DNA of 24,846 nt from Lachnospiraceae bacterium (GCA_017621115.1 JAGATU010000048.1:1-24846), one strand, 5' to 3'. Counted from the stretch's first letter, positions 6,789-15,680 are shown. A program made the numbers and translations. The notes: generated by a model from the sequence alone, not told the origin.

Positions 6789-7505
6789 TTGAAAAGAAAT
6801 CAAATTATGATTACGGCATTAGCTCTTATGATTGCTATTGCGGGATACCTGAATTTTGCGGGAAATCAGATGGAAGATGAACTTGCGGTTGCGGATGTAA
6901 CCGGTACGGAGGATGAAATCACGGCGTTACTGGATTTATCAGAAGAAGATATTGCATCAGACATTATCAGCCTGGATGCCGATGCGGAAGAAACAGATAA
7001 TTATCTGGATGATACATTGACATTGTCGGATACCATTTCAGATGTAAACGTCGATATGGCATCAGCAGCACTTGAGGATGAAGATATTCTTGGGAGTGAG
7101 GATATTTTGGACGGAACCATGCCGGGAGAGGCTGTTTATACAAGCACACAGGCGGTATCTTCTCTTGCAGGAGTAAAACTCATCAAAGAGCAGACAAGGG
7201 CTAAGAATAAGGAAACATTATTGGAAATTATTAATAGTACTTCTTTGTCTGAGTCCCAAAAACAGGACGCAGTAAACGGTATGATGGAATTGACTCAAAT
7301 TGCTGAAAAAGAAATGGCAGCGGAGATTTTATTGGAAGCCAAAGGATTTGATGGAGCTGTCGTAAGTGTAAACGGTGACATGGTTGATGTCGTTGTATGC
7401 ACGGATTCGTTGGATGATGCCAAATTAGCGCAAATTGAGGATATTATTGTCAGAAAAACGGGAATGGATCCTGCGAATATTATTATAAGTTCGATGACAG
7501 AATAG
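6789..7505 (+). CDS. spoIIIAH: Stage III sporulation protein SpoIIIAH
   Basis: Last gene of the operon. The product has 238 residues, with one N-terminal membrane helix (about 6-24), an acidic Asp/Glu-rich linker (about 30-115) and a C-terminal YscJ-like ring-building domain (about 125-238, with the end GMDPANIIIS). In Bacillus, SpoIIIAH binds forespore SpoIIQ across the intermembrane space; spoIIQ is not in this window. The start appears to be TTG at 6789, with a purine-rich AGGGGTGG 6 bp upstream; no closer ATG or GTG gives a membrane helix. The acidic linker is longer than needed and may be a flexible spacer. Confidence 0.94.
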   Translation: MKRNQIMITALALMIAIAGYLNFAGNQMEDELAVADVTGTEDEITALLDLSEEDIASDIISLDADAEETDNYLDDTLTLSDTISDVNVDMASAALEDEDILGSEDILDGTMPGEAVYTSTQAVSSLAGVKLIKEQTRAKNKETLLEIINSTSLSESQKQDAVNGMMELTQIAEKEMAAEILLEAKGFDGAVVSVNGDMVDVVVCTDSLDDAKLAQIEDIIVRKTGMDPANIIISSMTE

Positions 7506-7522
7506 GAAAAATGTGTTATACT
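7494..7522 (+). promoter_or_regulatory. Sigma-A-type promoter of prfC
   Basis: ATGACA (7494-7499, 5/6 to the -35) and TATACT (7517-7522, 5/6 to the -10) with a 17-bp spacer. The -35 lies inside the last codons of spoIIIAH. The prfC start is 84 bp downstream of the -10, giving it expression separate from the sporulation operon. Confidence 0.65.
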
Positions 7523-7544
7523 AACCAATTAGTGTGGCATTTTT
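7507..7544 (+). terminator. Weak imperfect hairpin after spoIIIAH
   Basis: AAAAATG (7507-7513) pairs with CATTTTT (7538-7544) and ACTAA with TTAGT around a CCAA loop, with an unpaired internal region. It ends in a T-run. It could be a weak spoIIIA terminator, but it is AT-rich and overlaps the prfC -10, so a regulatory role or chance is as likely. Confidence 0.3.
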
Positions 7545-7606
7545 AAAAGATGGAATGCTATTGATAAGATATTACAGAGTACGGACAGATTTTGGAGGAT
7601 GGAATC

Positions 7607-9199
7607 GTGGCTTTGCATACACAGGAAATTAATAAGAGAAGAACATTCGCAATTATTTCGCATCCGGATGCGGGTAAGACGACTTTAACAGAGAAATTTT
7701 TGCTATACGGCGGTGCCATTAATCTTGCGGGAAGCGTTAAGGGTAAGGCAACAGCGCGCCATGCGGTATCGGACTGGATGGAGATTGAAAAGGAAAGAGG
7801 TATTTCCGTTACTTCTTCCGTATTGCAGTTTGAGTATGACGGATATTGTATTAATATTCTGGACACACCGGGGCATCAGGATTTCTCGGAAGATACTTAT
7901 CGTACCCTTATGGCTGCGGATTCAGCGGTAATGGTTATTGATGCTTCCAAGGGTGTTGAGGCGCAGACCAGAAAATTGTTCAAAGTTTGCGGTATGCGTG
8001 GAATTCCGATTTTCACATTTATTAATAAGATGGATAGAGAAGCCAATGATACATTTGAGTTATTGGATGAAATAGAAAAGGAACTGGGAATTGCCACATG
8101 CCCGGTTAATTGGCCGATTGGATGCGGTAAGAATTTTAAAGGTGTTTATGACAGACAGAAGAATAGCGTTATTACATTTTCCGATACAGAGAAAGGTACC
8201 AAAGAAGGACATTCTGAAGTTATTGCATTGGATGATGAGGCGGGACTTCTTACACATGTCGGTGAAGAGTATAAGAATATTTTAATGGATGAGATTGAAC
8301 TTTTGGATGGGGCCAGTGCCGAGTTTGATTTGGAAGCCGTTCAGAGCGGTAAACTGACTCCGGTATTCTTTGGTTCAGCACTTACCAATTTTGGCGTGGA
8401 AATCTTTTTACAGTACTTCCTGCAGATGACAACGACTCCGTTACCACGTAAAGCGGATATCGGCATGATTGATCCTGTAGAGAATGATTTTTCAGCCTTT
8501 GTATTTAAGATTCAGGCGAATATGAATAAGGCTCATAGGGACAGAATTGCATTTATGCGAATTTGTTCCGGTAAGTTTGAATCCAATATGGAAGTTAAGC
8601 ATGTGCAGGGTAATAAGGTTATGCGCCTTTCCCAGCCGCAGCAGATTATGGCAAGTGAGCGTAAGATTCTGGATGAAGCTTATGCAGGAGATATTATCGG
8701 TGTATTTGATCCGGGTATTTTTTCGATTGGCGATACGATTTGCATGCCGAAGGCACAGTTTGAATACGAAGGTATTCCTACATTTGCACCGGAGCATTTT
8801 GCAAGGGTAAGGCAGATGGATACCATGAAGAGAAAACAGTTTGTGAAAGGTATTAATCAGATTGCCCAGGAAGGCGCCATCCAGATTTTCCAGGAATACA
8901 ATACCGGTCTGGAAGAGATTATTGTAGGAGTAGTAGGTGTTCTCCAGTTTGATGTATTAAAATACCGCCTGGAAAATGAATACAATGTAGAGATTAAGTT
9001 AGAACCGCTTCCATACGAACATATCCGTTGGATTACATCGTCGGATACAGATTTGGACCGTATTGTCGGAACCAGTGATATGAAAAAAGTGAAAGATTTA
9101 AAAGGCAATCCGTTGCTTTTGTTTATCAATGCATGGAGTGTCGGTATGACTCTGGACAGAAATAAGGGATTAGAACTTTCAGAATTTGGTAATCAGTAA
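7607..9199 (+). CDS. prfC: Peptide chain release factor 3 (RF3)
   Basis: Translational GTPase that releases RF1/RF2 from the ribosome after termination. The 530-residue length is typical. The G motifs are clear: SHPDAGKTT (18-26), DTPGH (86-90) and NKMD (140-143), with RGISVTSS in switch I as expected for RF3 rather than EF-G. GTG at 7607 is preferred because GGAGG (7594-7598) is 8 bp upstream; an in-frame TTG at 7592 overlaps that site. The gene has its own promoter and stands between the spoIIIA operon and a lipoprotein gene, the place where Bacillus carries accB-accC. Bacillus subtilis itself lacks RF3. Confidence 0.96.
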   Translation: MALHTQEINKRRTFAIISHPDAGKTTLTEKFLLYGGAINLAGSVKGKATARHAVSDWMEIEKERGISVTSSVLQFEYDGYCINILDTPGHQDFSEDTYRTLMAADSAVMVIDASKGVEAQTRKLFKVCGMRGIPIFTFINKMDREANDTFELLDEIEKELGIATCPVNWPIGCGKNFKGVYDRQKNSVITFSDTEKGTKEGHSEVIALDDEAGLLTHVGEEYKNILMDEIELLDGASAEFDLEAVQSGKLTPVFFGSALTNFGVEIFLQYFLQMTTTPLPRKADIGMIDPVENDFSAFVFKIQANMNKAHRDRIAFMRICSGKFESNMEVKHVQGNKVMRLSQPQQIMASERKILDEAYAGDIIGVFDPGIFSIGDTICMPKAQFEYEGIPTFAPEHFARVRQMDTMKRKQFVKGINQIAQEGAIQIFQEYNTGLEEIIVGVVGVLQFDVLKYRLENEYNVEIKLEPLPYEHIRWITSSDTDLDRIVGTSDMKKVKDLKGNPLLLFINAWSVGMTLDRNKGLELSEFGNQ

Positions 9200-9258
9200 T
9201 TTGACGGTTGTTAAAGACAGATTTGGATGAATATTTACCGGTAACGGAGGAGATGCTT

Positions 9259-10554
9259 ATGAAAAAAGCAGTGTTGTTGCTTTTGATGGTAACCATTATA
9301 GCAGGTTGTATTTATCTAAAGAACGCCGATAAGGACACAGTACTGTATCAGGTACAGATGAAGCAGGAAACGCAAGTGTCTGAGGCAGAATGTACGGAAG
9401 AAACAATAAGCGAGACAGTAACAATTGAAGAAAAGATAAGTGAGCCGGAACCGGAAGAAAGTACGCAGGAAGTGTCTTCGCAGGAAACAAACCTGCAAGA
9501 AGAGAGTGAACCGGAAAATGTAATGCCTGAAACGCAAATAACAGATGTTATTTATGGAAAACTCACGGAAAATGAGCAGCAGGTTTATGCAGAGATTTTG
9601 GATTCACTTCTTCATTTTGAAAACGGAACAGTGTTGTCTACTACGGACGATGGTGTAATTGACAGGGCATTTAGTGCCGTTATGTTGGACAATCCCGGTA
9701 TTTTTTACGTAGACGGTTACAAGTACACGGAATATACACGTGATGATAAAGTAGAGAGAATCGAATTCACGGGGAAATATCTGTATGAAGAAGAGGAAAT
9801 TCTAAGAAGACAAGCTCTTATAGATTCCAAAGTATCCGATATTCTTGCAGGAATGCCGGATACGCGGGATGAATATATCAAAGTGAAGTATTTGTATGAT
9901 ACCCTGGTGACACAGACGGAATATGATTTGCAGGCATCGGACAACCAAAATATCTGTTCCGTTTTTATCGGTGGGAAGAGTGTTTGTCAGGGATATGCCA
10001 AAGCATTGCAATATCTTGCAAACAAAGCAGGCATACGTTGCAGTCTGGTGCTTGGAAATGTGATAGGCGGAGAAGCACATGCATGGAATTTGATATCGGT
10101 AAACGGTGCATGGTATTATATGGACGCCACATGGGGAGATGCTTTTTATCTTTTTGGTAATCAGGAACAGGTAGTTAAAAAACAGACCTCCGTAATCAAC
10201 TATGATTATATGTGTGTAACGACCAATCAGCTTCTTTTAACACATAATCCGGATATGCCGGTGGAATTACCGGAGTGTGTGTCCATGGCAGACAATTACT
10301 ATGTCAGGGAAGGGTTGTATTTTACCGGATATGATGAGCAGCGGCTTTCGGATATTTTTTCACAGGCTATTGCAAAAGGGCAGGAGACGGTGACGTTTAA
10401 GTGCAGTGACAGTACGGTATTTGATGAGATGTACCGTATTCTTTTGGATGAGCAGAAAGTGTTTGAATTCCTGAATTCCGAAGGTACGGTTGCGTATACG
10501 GATAATGCGGAGCAGGGGATATTTACGTTCTGGTTATTTGAAGGTAGGTACTAG
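9259..10554 (+). CDS. Transglutaminase-like domain lipoprotein
   Basis: A 431-residue predicted lipoprotein. A signal peptide (1-16) ends in the lipobox IAGC with Cys17. A Glu/Thr/Ser-rich linker (about 18-95) follows, then a transglutaminase-like domain. The catalytic triad is visible: Cys243 in SVCQGYAKAL, His274 in EAHAWN and Asp289 in MDATWGD. The C-terminal ~100 residues resemble no domain I can name. Proteins of this layout sit on the outer face of the membrane and may act as a peptidase or cross-linking enzyme; the substrate is unknown. The start is at 9259 because GGAGG (9246-9250) is 8 bp upstream and the signal peptide begins there; in-frame ATGs at 9208 and 9253 are less suitable. 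It may be transcribed with prfC (59-bp gap, no clear promoter). Confidence 0.88.
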   Translation: MKKAVLLLLMVTIIAGCIYLKNADKDTVLYQVQMKQETQVSEAECTEETISETVTIEEKISEPEPEESTQEVSSQETNLQEESEPENVMPETQITDVIYGKLTENEQQVYAEILDSLLHFENGTVLSTTDDGVIDRAFSAVMLDNPGIFYVDGYKYTEYTRDDKVERIEFTGKYLYEEEEILRRQALIDSKVSDILAGMPDTRDEYIKVKYLYDTLVTQTEYDLQASDNQNICSVFIGGKSVCQGYAKALQYLANKAGIRCSLVLGNVIGGEAHAWNLISVNGAWYYMDATWGDAFYLFGNQEQVVKKQTSVINYDYMCVTTNQLLLTHNPDMPVELPECVSMADNYYVREGLYFTGYDEQRLSDIFSQAIAKGQETVTFKCSDSTVFDEMYRILLDEQKVFEFLNSEGTVAYTDNAEQGIFTFWLFEGRY

Positions 10555-10580
10555 GCAAAATAATTAGGGAATGATATAAT
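10552..10580 (+). promoter_or_regulatory. Sigma-A-type promoter of the yqhY-nusB cluster
   Basis: A perfect TATAAT (10575-10580) is preceded by TAGGCA (10552-10557, 4/6) with 17-bp spacing. It lies 38 bp before the yqhY start and right after the lipoprotein stop. It probably drives the long forward cluster to recN. Confidence 0.7.
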
Positions 10581-10617
10581 AGATAACGATTGAATGAAAC
10601 GATTTGGGAGGATTTCC

Positions 10618-10992
10618 ATGGAAAGAAATACGTATGTATTAGAAGGTAATGAGAATCTTGGTTCCGTACAGGTGGCGGATGATGTAATTGCAGTGATTGC
10701 AGGTCTTGCAGCTACGGAAGTGGACGGCGTTAGTGCAATGGCAGGTAATATTACCAATGAACTTATGACTAAGGTTGGAGTTAAGAATCTGACTAAGGGT
10801 GTTAAGGTAGACATTATCGGTCAGGATGTGACAATTGATTTATCACTTATGCTTGACTACGGATACAATATTCCGACTACTTGCGGAAAAGTGCAGGAGA
10901 AAGTTAAGTCTACGGTTGAAAATATGACAGGACTTAATGTGACGGATGTAAATGTCCGCATTGCAAGCGTGGATATGAACAAACAGAAATAA
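10618..10992 (+). CDS. yqhY: Asp23/Gls24 family protein (YqhY-like)
   Basis: The product has 124 residues with the family pattern: an early GSVQVADDVIAVIAGLAATEVDGV stretch (about residues 10-33, given here only as key feature: V-x-A followed by the EVDGV block), a middle segment with IDLSLMLDYGYNIP-like strands, and an end with VNVRIASVDM-like strands. Bacillus YqhY sits at the same place before nusB and is linked to control of acetyl-CoA carboxylase. Here accB and accC are absent from the neighbourhood, so that link cannot be assumed. GGGAGG (10606-10611) is 6 bp before the ATG at 10618; an in-frame ATG at 10594 lacks a site. First gene behind the promoter at 10552-10580. Confidence 0.92.
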   Translation: MERNTYVLEGNENLGSVQVADDVIAVIAGLAATEVDGVSAMAGNITNELMTKVGVKNLTKGVKVDIIGQDVTIDLSLMLDYGYNIPTTCGKVQEKVKSTVENMTGLNVTDVNVRIASVDMNKQK

Positions 10993-11018
10993 ATCGCAAA
11001 TTACGGGTAAGAAGACAA

Positions 11019-11420
11019 ATGAGCAGAAGAGTATTACGTGAGCAGTTGTTCAAACTGCTGTTTCGTGTGGAATTTAATGATATAGAGGAAATGCAGGAAC
11101 AGTGCAGTCTTTTCTTTGATGATATTGACAATCCGATTGATGAGAAAGATATGGAGTTCATACAGAAGAAGTTTGATCTGATTATGGACAGACTCGCGGA
11201 ATTGGATGAACAGATTAATGCCAAGGCAAAGGGCTGGACGACCGACAGAATGGGTAAGGTGGATCTGACGATTATCCGTCTTGCCGTATACGAGATTGTT
11301 TATGATGACGATGTTCCGACCGGCGTAGCCATTAATGAGGCGGTAGAACTCGCCAAAAAATTCGGACGGGATGAATCCTACAGTTTTGTAAACGGTGTAT
11401 TGGCCAGATTTGCATCGTAG
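11019..11420 (+). CDS. nusB: Transcription antitermination protein NusB
   Basis: A 133-residue all-helical RNA-binding protein that acts with NusE (S10) in antitermination of rRNA transcription. Family features seen are the N-terminal RRVLREQLFKLLFR helix, the VDLTIIRLAVYEI core and the end motif GVAINEAVELAKKFG with a final SYSFVNGVLARF. The length is normal. It lies 26 bp after yqhY, in the same order as Bacillus. The next gene is xseA, without the folD that lies between them in Bacillus subtilis. Confidence 0.96.
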   Translation: MSRRVLREQLFKLLFRVEFNDIEEMQEQCSLFFDDIDNPIDEKDMEFIQKKFDLIMDRLAELDEQINAKAKGWTTDRMGKVDLTIIRLAVYEIVYDDDVPTGVAINEAVELAKKFGRDESYSFVNGVLARFAS

Positions 11421-11436
11421 GTTTTTGGAGAAGAAA

Positions 11437-12657
11437 ATGCAGAATGTATATTCAGTTGCCCAGGTAAATACATATATCAAGAATATGTTTTCTCAGGATT
11501 ATATGCTCCGTTCCATTATGGTGCGTGGTGAGGTGAGCAACTGTAAATATCATTCCTTCGGTCATATTTATTTTACATTAAAGGATAAGCTTGGTGTGAT
11601 TTCCTGCGTAATGTTCGCGGGGAATCGTGGAGGCTTATCTTTTCCTTTAAAAGAGGGAATGCAGGTTGTCGTATCCGGAAATGTGGATGTATATGAACGC
11701 GACGGTAAATACCAGTTATATGCCAAAAAGATTACGCTGGACGGCGTCGGACAGTTATATGAGCGTTTTGAGGCTCTTAAAAGAGAACTGGAAGAAAGAG
11801 GATTGTTTGCACCGGAATATAAACAGCCGATACCATCCCATATTAAGACATTGGGAGTGGTTACTGCTAAAACGGGAGCTGCAGTAAGGGATATTATCAA
11901 CATCGCAAGAAGACGTAATCCCTATGTGCAGATTATTGTGTATCCGGCGATTGTACAGGGCGAATATGCCGCGCAGAGTATTGCCAATGGTATCCGCGCA
12001 CTGGAAAGTCTCGGTGTTGATTTGATGATAGTCGGCAGAGGCGGCGGTTCGATAGAAGATTTGTGGGCGTTTAACGAAGAGATTGTGGCACAGGCGGTTT
12101 TTGATTGCAGTGTGCCCATTATTTCAGCGGTCGGACATGAGACCGATACAACGATTATTGACTATGTGGCAGACCTTCGGGCACCGACTCCGTCTGCCGC
12201 AGCAGAACTGGCGGTTGCTGATATTGCGTTATTGGAAGAACAACTTGTAGGAATGCGTGAGCGTTTATGCAATGCAATGATGCGTATACTGGAGTATAAG
12301 CGCATACAGTTGTCACATGAGGCTATGCGTCTTAGGGCTTTGAGTCCGCAAAGCAGAATACAGTCCATGCGCTATGCATCCATGCGTGCGCAGGAACAGT
12401 TACAGAATGCAATGGAGCAGATTTTACAGAATTATCGCAGGAAACTGGCGGTGTATATCGAACGGTTAAAAGGAGTATCGCCGCTTGATAAATTGAACCA
12501 GGGGTTTTCCTATGTGGCAAATGAACAGGGGAAGACGGTTAATGACGTGAATAAAGTGGTAAAAGGTGATATACTGACTATTCATGTTAAAAACGGTAAA
12601 GTAATAACCAAGGTGGAAGATATAGTTAAAGCAGAACCTGCGAAAGGAGAACAATAA
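11437..12657 (+). CDS. xseA: Exodeoxyribonuclease VII large subunit
   Basis: Catalytic subunit of the single-strand-specific exonuclease VII, acting with XseB. The 406 residues include an N-terminal OB-fold (about 1-100), a catalytic middle with GRGGGSIEDLW (200-210) and GHETDTT (233-239), and a C-terminal coiled-coil region (about 260-350) that binds the small subunits, ending with a short strand-rich tail. The start is ATG at 11437, supported by TTGGAG (11425-11430); the in-frame ATG at 11395 would overlap nusB. The stop shares one base with the xseB start, so the subunits are coupled in translation. Confidence 0.96.
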   Translation: MQNVYSVAQVNTYIKNMFSQDYMLRSIMVRGEVSNCKYHSFGHIYFTLKDKLGVISCVMFAGNRGGLSFPLKEGMQVVVSGNVDVYERDGKYQLYAKKITLDGVGQLYERFEALKRELEERGLFAPEYKQPIPSHIKTLGVVTAKTGAAVRDIINIARRRNPYVQIIVYPAIVQGEYAAQSIANGIRALESLGVDLMIVGRGGGSIEDLWAFNEEIVAQAVFDCSVPIISAVGHETDTTIIDYVADLRAPTPSAAAELAVADIALLEEQLVGMRERLCNAMMRILEYKRIQLSHEAMRLRALSPQSRIQSMRYASMRAQEQLQNAMEQILQNYRRKLAVYIERLKGVSPLDKLNQGFSYVANEQGKTVNDVNKVVKGDILTIHVKNGKVITKVEDIVKAEPAKGEQ

Positions 12658-12875
12658 TGGATAATAAGAAAGATGAACGCACTTTGCAGGAGATGTTAAA
12701 GACACTTGATGAACAAATCAGGGCATTGGAATCAGAAGATATTTCCCTGGAAGATTCTTTTGGGATTTATGAACAGGGAATGAAGTTGATTAAGGAATGT
12801 AATGATAAAATAGACCGTGTTGAGAAAAAGGTTCTGGAACTGAATGCAGACGGAACCTTACAGGAAATGGAATAA
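12657..12875 (+). CDS. xseB: Exodeoxyribonuclease VII small subunit
   Basis: A 72-residue mostly helical acidic protein with the family signature SLEDSFGIYEQGMKL, followed by the CNDKIDRVEKKV helix. Several copies bind the coiled coil of XseA. The ATG overlaps the last base of xseA, and an AAAGGAG site lies just upstream. ispA begins 25 bp downstream. Confidence 0.95.
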   Translation: MDNKKDERTLQEMLKTLDEQIRALESEDISLEDSFGIYEQGMKLIKECNDKIDRVEKKVLELNADGTLQEME

Positions 12876-12900
12876 TGCAGGATGACGGAAGGACAGAATC

Positions 12901-13794
12901 ATGTTTAAACAAGAGATGGAAACTAGAATTGCACATATTGAAACGGTATTAGGACAGTTCCTGCCAAAAGAGGAAGGATATGCCGCACTTGTAATGGAAG
13001 CGATGAATTATAGTGTGCTTGCCGGCGGTAAACGTTTGCGCCCGATGTTGATGGAAGAGACTTATCATATGTTTGGCGGCGATACTGCGCTTGTTGAACC
13101 GTTTATGGCTGCGCAGGAGATGATTCATACCTATTCGCTTGTACATGACGACCTTCCGTGTATGGACAACGATGAATATAGAAGAGGCCGTAGGACGACA
13201 CATGCCGTATATGGTGAAGGCATGGCAGTGCTTGCCGGAGATGCACTATTAAATTATGCATTTGAAACGGCATGTAAGGCATTTACCATGACGGATGATT
13301 TGAAGCGTGTAGCGGATGCGTTGACGGTATTGTCACGCAAGGCCGGAATTTATGGTATGATTGGCGGACAGACAGCTGATATTACGGCAGAAGAATTTCC
13401 GCCTGAAAAGGTGACCCAAGAGTTACTTATGTATATACATGAGAATAAAACTGCAGCTTTAATCCAGAGCAGTATGATGATTGGTGCGATTTTGGCCGGA
13501 GCAGATGAAAAACAGGTTAACGACATTGAAAAGATAGGCTATAATATTGGTATTGCTTTTCAGATTCAGGATGACATTCTGGATGTAACGGGCACATTTG
13601 AGCAGTTGGGTAAGCCGATTGGCAGTGATGAGAAAAATGATAAAGTCACCTGTGTTTCATTAATGGGCTTGGACAAGGCAAAAGAAGAAGTGGAAAGATT
13701 ATCTAATGAGGCGGTGGCATTATTAAATACCATGCCGTTTGAGCATACTTTTTTAGAGGAATTGATTTTATATTTGATACACAGAAATAACTGA
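12901..13794 (+). CDS. ispA: Polyprenyl (farnesyl) diphosphate synthase
   Basis: Short-chain trans-prenyl transferase that condenses isopentenyl diphosphate with allylic diphosphates to farnesyl (possibly geranylgeranyl) diphosphate. The product has 297 residues. The first Asp-rich motif is DDLPCMD (83-89), followed by RRGRRTTH, and the second is DDILD (224-228) after FQIQ. The two residues between the Asp pairs of the first motif (the CM insertion, DDxxxxD) are typical of bacterial IspA-type synthases. It precedes dxs by 13 bp, the usual pairing of isoprenoid genes in this cluster. Confidence 0.95.
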   Translation: MFKQEMETRIAHIETVLGQFLPKEEGYAALVMEAMNYSVLAGGKRLRPMLMEETYHMFGGDTALVEPFMAAQEMIHTYSLVHDDLPCMDNDEYRRGRRTTHAVYGEGMAVLAGDALLNYAFETACKAFTMTDDLKRVADALTVLSRKAGIYGMIGGQTADITAEEFPPEKVTQELLMYIHENKTAALIQSSMMIGAILAGADEKQVNDIEKIGYNIGIAFQIQDDILDVTGTFEQLGKPIGSDEKNDKVTCVSLMGLDKAKEEVERLSNEAVALLNTMPFEHTFLEELILYLIHRNN

Positions 13795-13807
13795 GAAAAG
13801 AGGATGC

Positions 13808-15673
13808 ATGAAGATGCTTCTGGAACAGATTAAAAAAGAAAATGATATTAAGAATATAGCAAAGGAAGACTGGGATAAACTGGCGGCGGAAATCAGGGAG
13901 TTCCTGATTGAGAAAATCAGTGTGACGGGGGGACATCTTGGCTCCAATCTTGGCGCGGTGGAACTTACCATGGCGCTGCATCTGGCACTCGATTTGCCGG
14001 AGGATAAGATAGTTTGGGATGTCGGTCACCAGTCCTATACACATAAATTACTTACCGGACGTAGGGAAGGATTTGAGAATCTGCGTAAATACGGTGGGCT
14101 TAGCGGTTTCCCGAAGAGAAAAGAGAGCGAGTGCGACTGCTTCGATACCGGACACAGTTCGACCTCGATTTCCGCAGGACTTGGTATGGTAAAGGCAAGG
14201 GATATTAAGGGTGAGAAGAATACGGTTGTAGCGGTTATCGGCGATGGTTCCCTTACAGGAGGCATGGCATATGAAGCCATGAACAATGCATCCCGTCTGG
14301 AGACCAATTATATAATTATTTTGAATGACAACAATATGTCCATTTCGGAAAATGTCGGAGGAGTAAGTAAGTATCTGAACAATATCCGTACGGCGGACAA
14401 GTATTTGAATTTGAGGGATAGTATTTACTACTCATTGCGGGATAAGAAAAATGGTGCTGCGATGGTAGAATTTGTACGAAGAGTCAAAAGCGGATTTAAG
14501 CATCTTGTAATTCCGGGCATGTTTTTTGAAGATATGGGTCTTACCTATCTCGGACCGGTGGACGGGCATGATGTAAAAGCCATGGTTAAGGTGATTAATG
14601 AAGCCAAGAAGTGTAAGAAGGCTGTATTGGTTCATGTAATGACTAATAAAGGTAAGGGGTATGAACCGGCAGAGCGTCATCCGGCAAGATTCCATGGTGC
14701 GGAACCGTTTGATATTGCAACAGGTCTTCCTAAGAATAAAAAACTCAAAGCCAATTATACGGATGTTTTTTCAACCGTTATGATAAAACTCGGACAGCGT
14801 AATGAGAATGTAGTTGCGATTACGGCGGCGATGCCGGACGGAACCGGACTTAAGCGTTTCCAGAATATGTATCCGGACCGTTTCTTTGATGTGGGAATTG
14901 CGGAGCAGCATGCGGTTACATTTGCAGCAGGGCTTGCTGCAGGCGGCCTGACACCGGTTGTTGCGGTGTATTCTTCTTTTTTACAAAGAGCTTACGACCA
15001 GATTCTGCATGATGTCTGTATCCAGAACCTTCCGGTTGTTTTTGCGATAGACAGGGCCGGAATTGTCGGAAGTGACGGTGAGACACATCAGGGCATTTTT
15101 GATTTATCCTATCTGTCATCTATTCCGAATATGCATATTATGGCTCCTAAGAATAAATGGGAACTTTCCGATATGATGAAATTTGCCGTTAAATTTGGGG
15201 CGCCGATAGCAGTGCGTTATCCGAGAGGTGAGGCATATGACGGATTGGAAGAATATCGTGAACCGATTGTATACGGTAAGAGCGAAATGATTTTTGAAGA
15301 AAAAGACATTGCTCTTATGGCGGTCGGCAGTATGGTAAAGACGGCTGTGGAAGTCCGTGAGAAATTAAAAGAAAAAGGCTACAATGTTACTTTGGTAAAC
15401 GGCAGATTTGTGAAACCGATTGATACGGATATGATTGGGAAACTGTCAGAGAACCATACTTTGCTTGTTACGATGGAAGAGAATGTCGAGAGCGGCGGTT
15501 TTGGTGAAAAGGTACGCTCTTATGTGGATGAGCGCAAGTTTACCATGGGCGTTTTGAATGTCTGTGTTCCGGATGAATATGTGGAGCATGGTAATGTGGA
15601 ACTGCTTCGTAAGGAAATCGGAATTGATGCAGACAGTATTATTGCAAAAATAGAAAAGAGAATGGAAAAATAA
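13808..15673 (+). CDS. dxs: 1-deoxy-D-xylulose-5-phosphate synthase
   Basis: Thiamine-diphosphate enzyme that joins pyruvate and glyceraldehyde 3-phosphate, the first step of the methylerythritol-phosphate pathway. The 621 residues show the transketolase fold: GGHLGSNLGAVELT near the N-terminus, WDVGHQSYTHK, the cofactor motif GDGSLTGG (145-152) and the catalytic Glu366 in IAEQHAVTFAAG, then YPRGEA in the C-terminal part. The start could be ATG 13808 or the in-frame ATG 13814; AAGAGG at about 13798-13803 fits the latter spacing slightly better. The stop is 7 bp before tlyA. Confidence 0.97.
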   Translation: MKMLLEQIKKENDIKNIAKEDWDKLAAEIREFLIEKISVTGGHLGSNLGAVELTMALHLALDLPEDKIVWDVGHQSYTHKLLTGRREGFENLRKYGGLSGFPKRKESECDCFDTGHSSTSISAGLGMVKARDIKGEKNTVVAVIGDGSLTGGMAYEAMNNASRLETNYIIILNDNNMSISENVGGVSKYLNNIRTADKYLNLRDSIYYSLRDKKNGAAMVEFVRRVKSGFKHLVIPGMFFEDMGLTYLGPVDGHDVKAMVKVINEAKKCKKAVLVHVMTNKGKGYEPAERHPARFHGAEPFDIATGLPKNKKLKANYTDVFSTVMIKLGQRNENVVAITAAMPDGTGLKRFQNMYPDRFFDVGIAEQHAVTFAAGLAAGGLTPVVAVYSSFLQRAYDQILHDVCIQNLPVVFAIDRAGIVGSDGETHQGIFDLSYLSSIPNMHIMAPKNKWELSDMMKFAVKFGAPIAVRYPRGEAYDGLEEYREPIVYGKSEMIFEEKDIALMAVGSMVKTAVEVREKLKEKGYNVTLVNGRFVKPIDTDMIGKLSENHTLLVTMEENVESGGFGEKVRSYVDERKFTMGVLNVCVPDEYVEHGNVELLRKEIGIDADSIIAKIEKRMEK

Positions 15674-15680
15674 AGACAGA

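Noticed and set aside
7592..7606. TTG at 7592 as the prfC start
   Set aside because: It overlaps the GGAGG ribosome site used by the GTG at 7607 and adds residues not typical of RF3.
9201..9237. Promoter for the lipoprotein gene from TTGACG at 9201
   Set aside because: No acceptable -10 lies 16-19 bp downstream; the best AT-rich hexamer is about 25 bp away.
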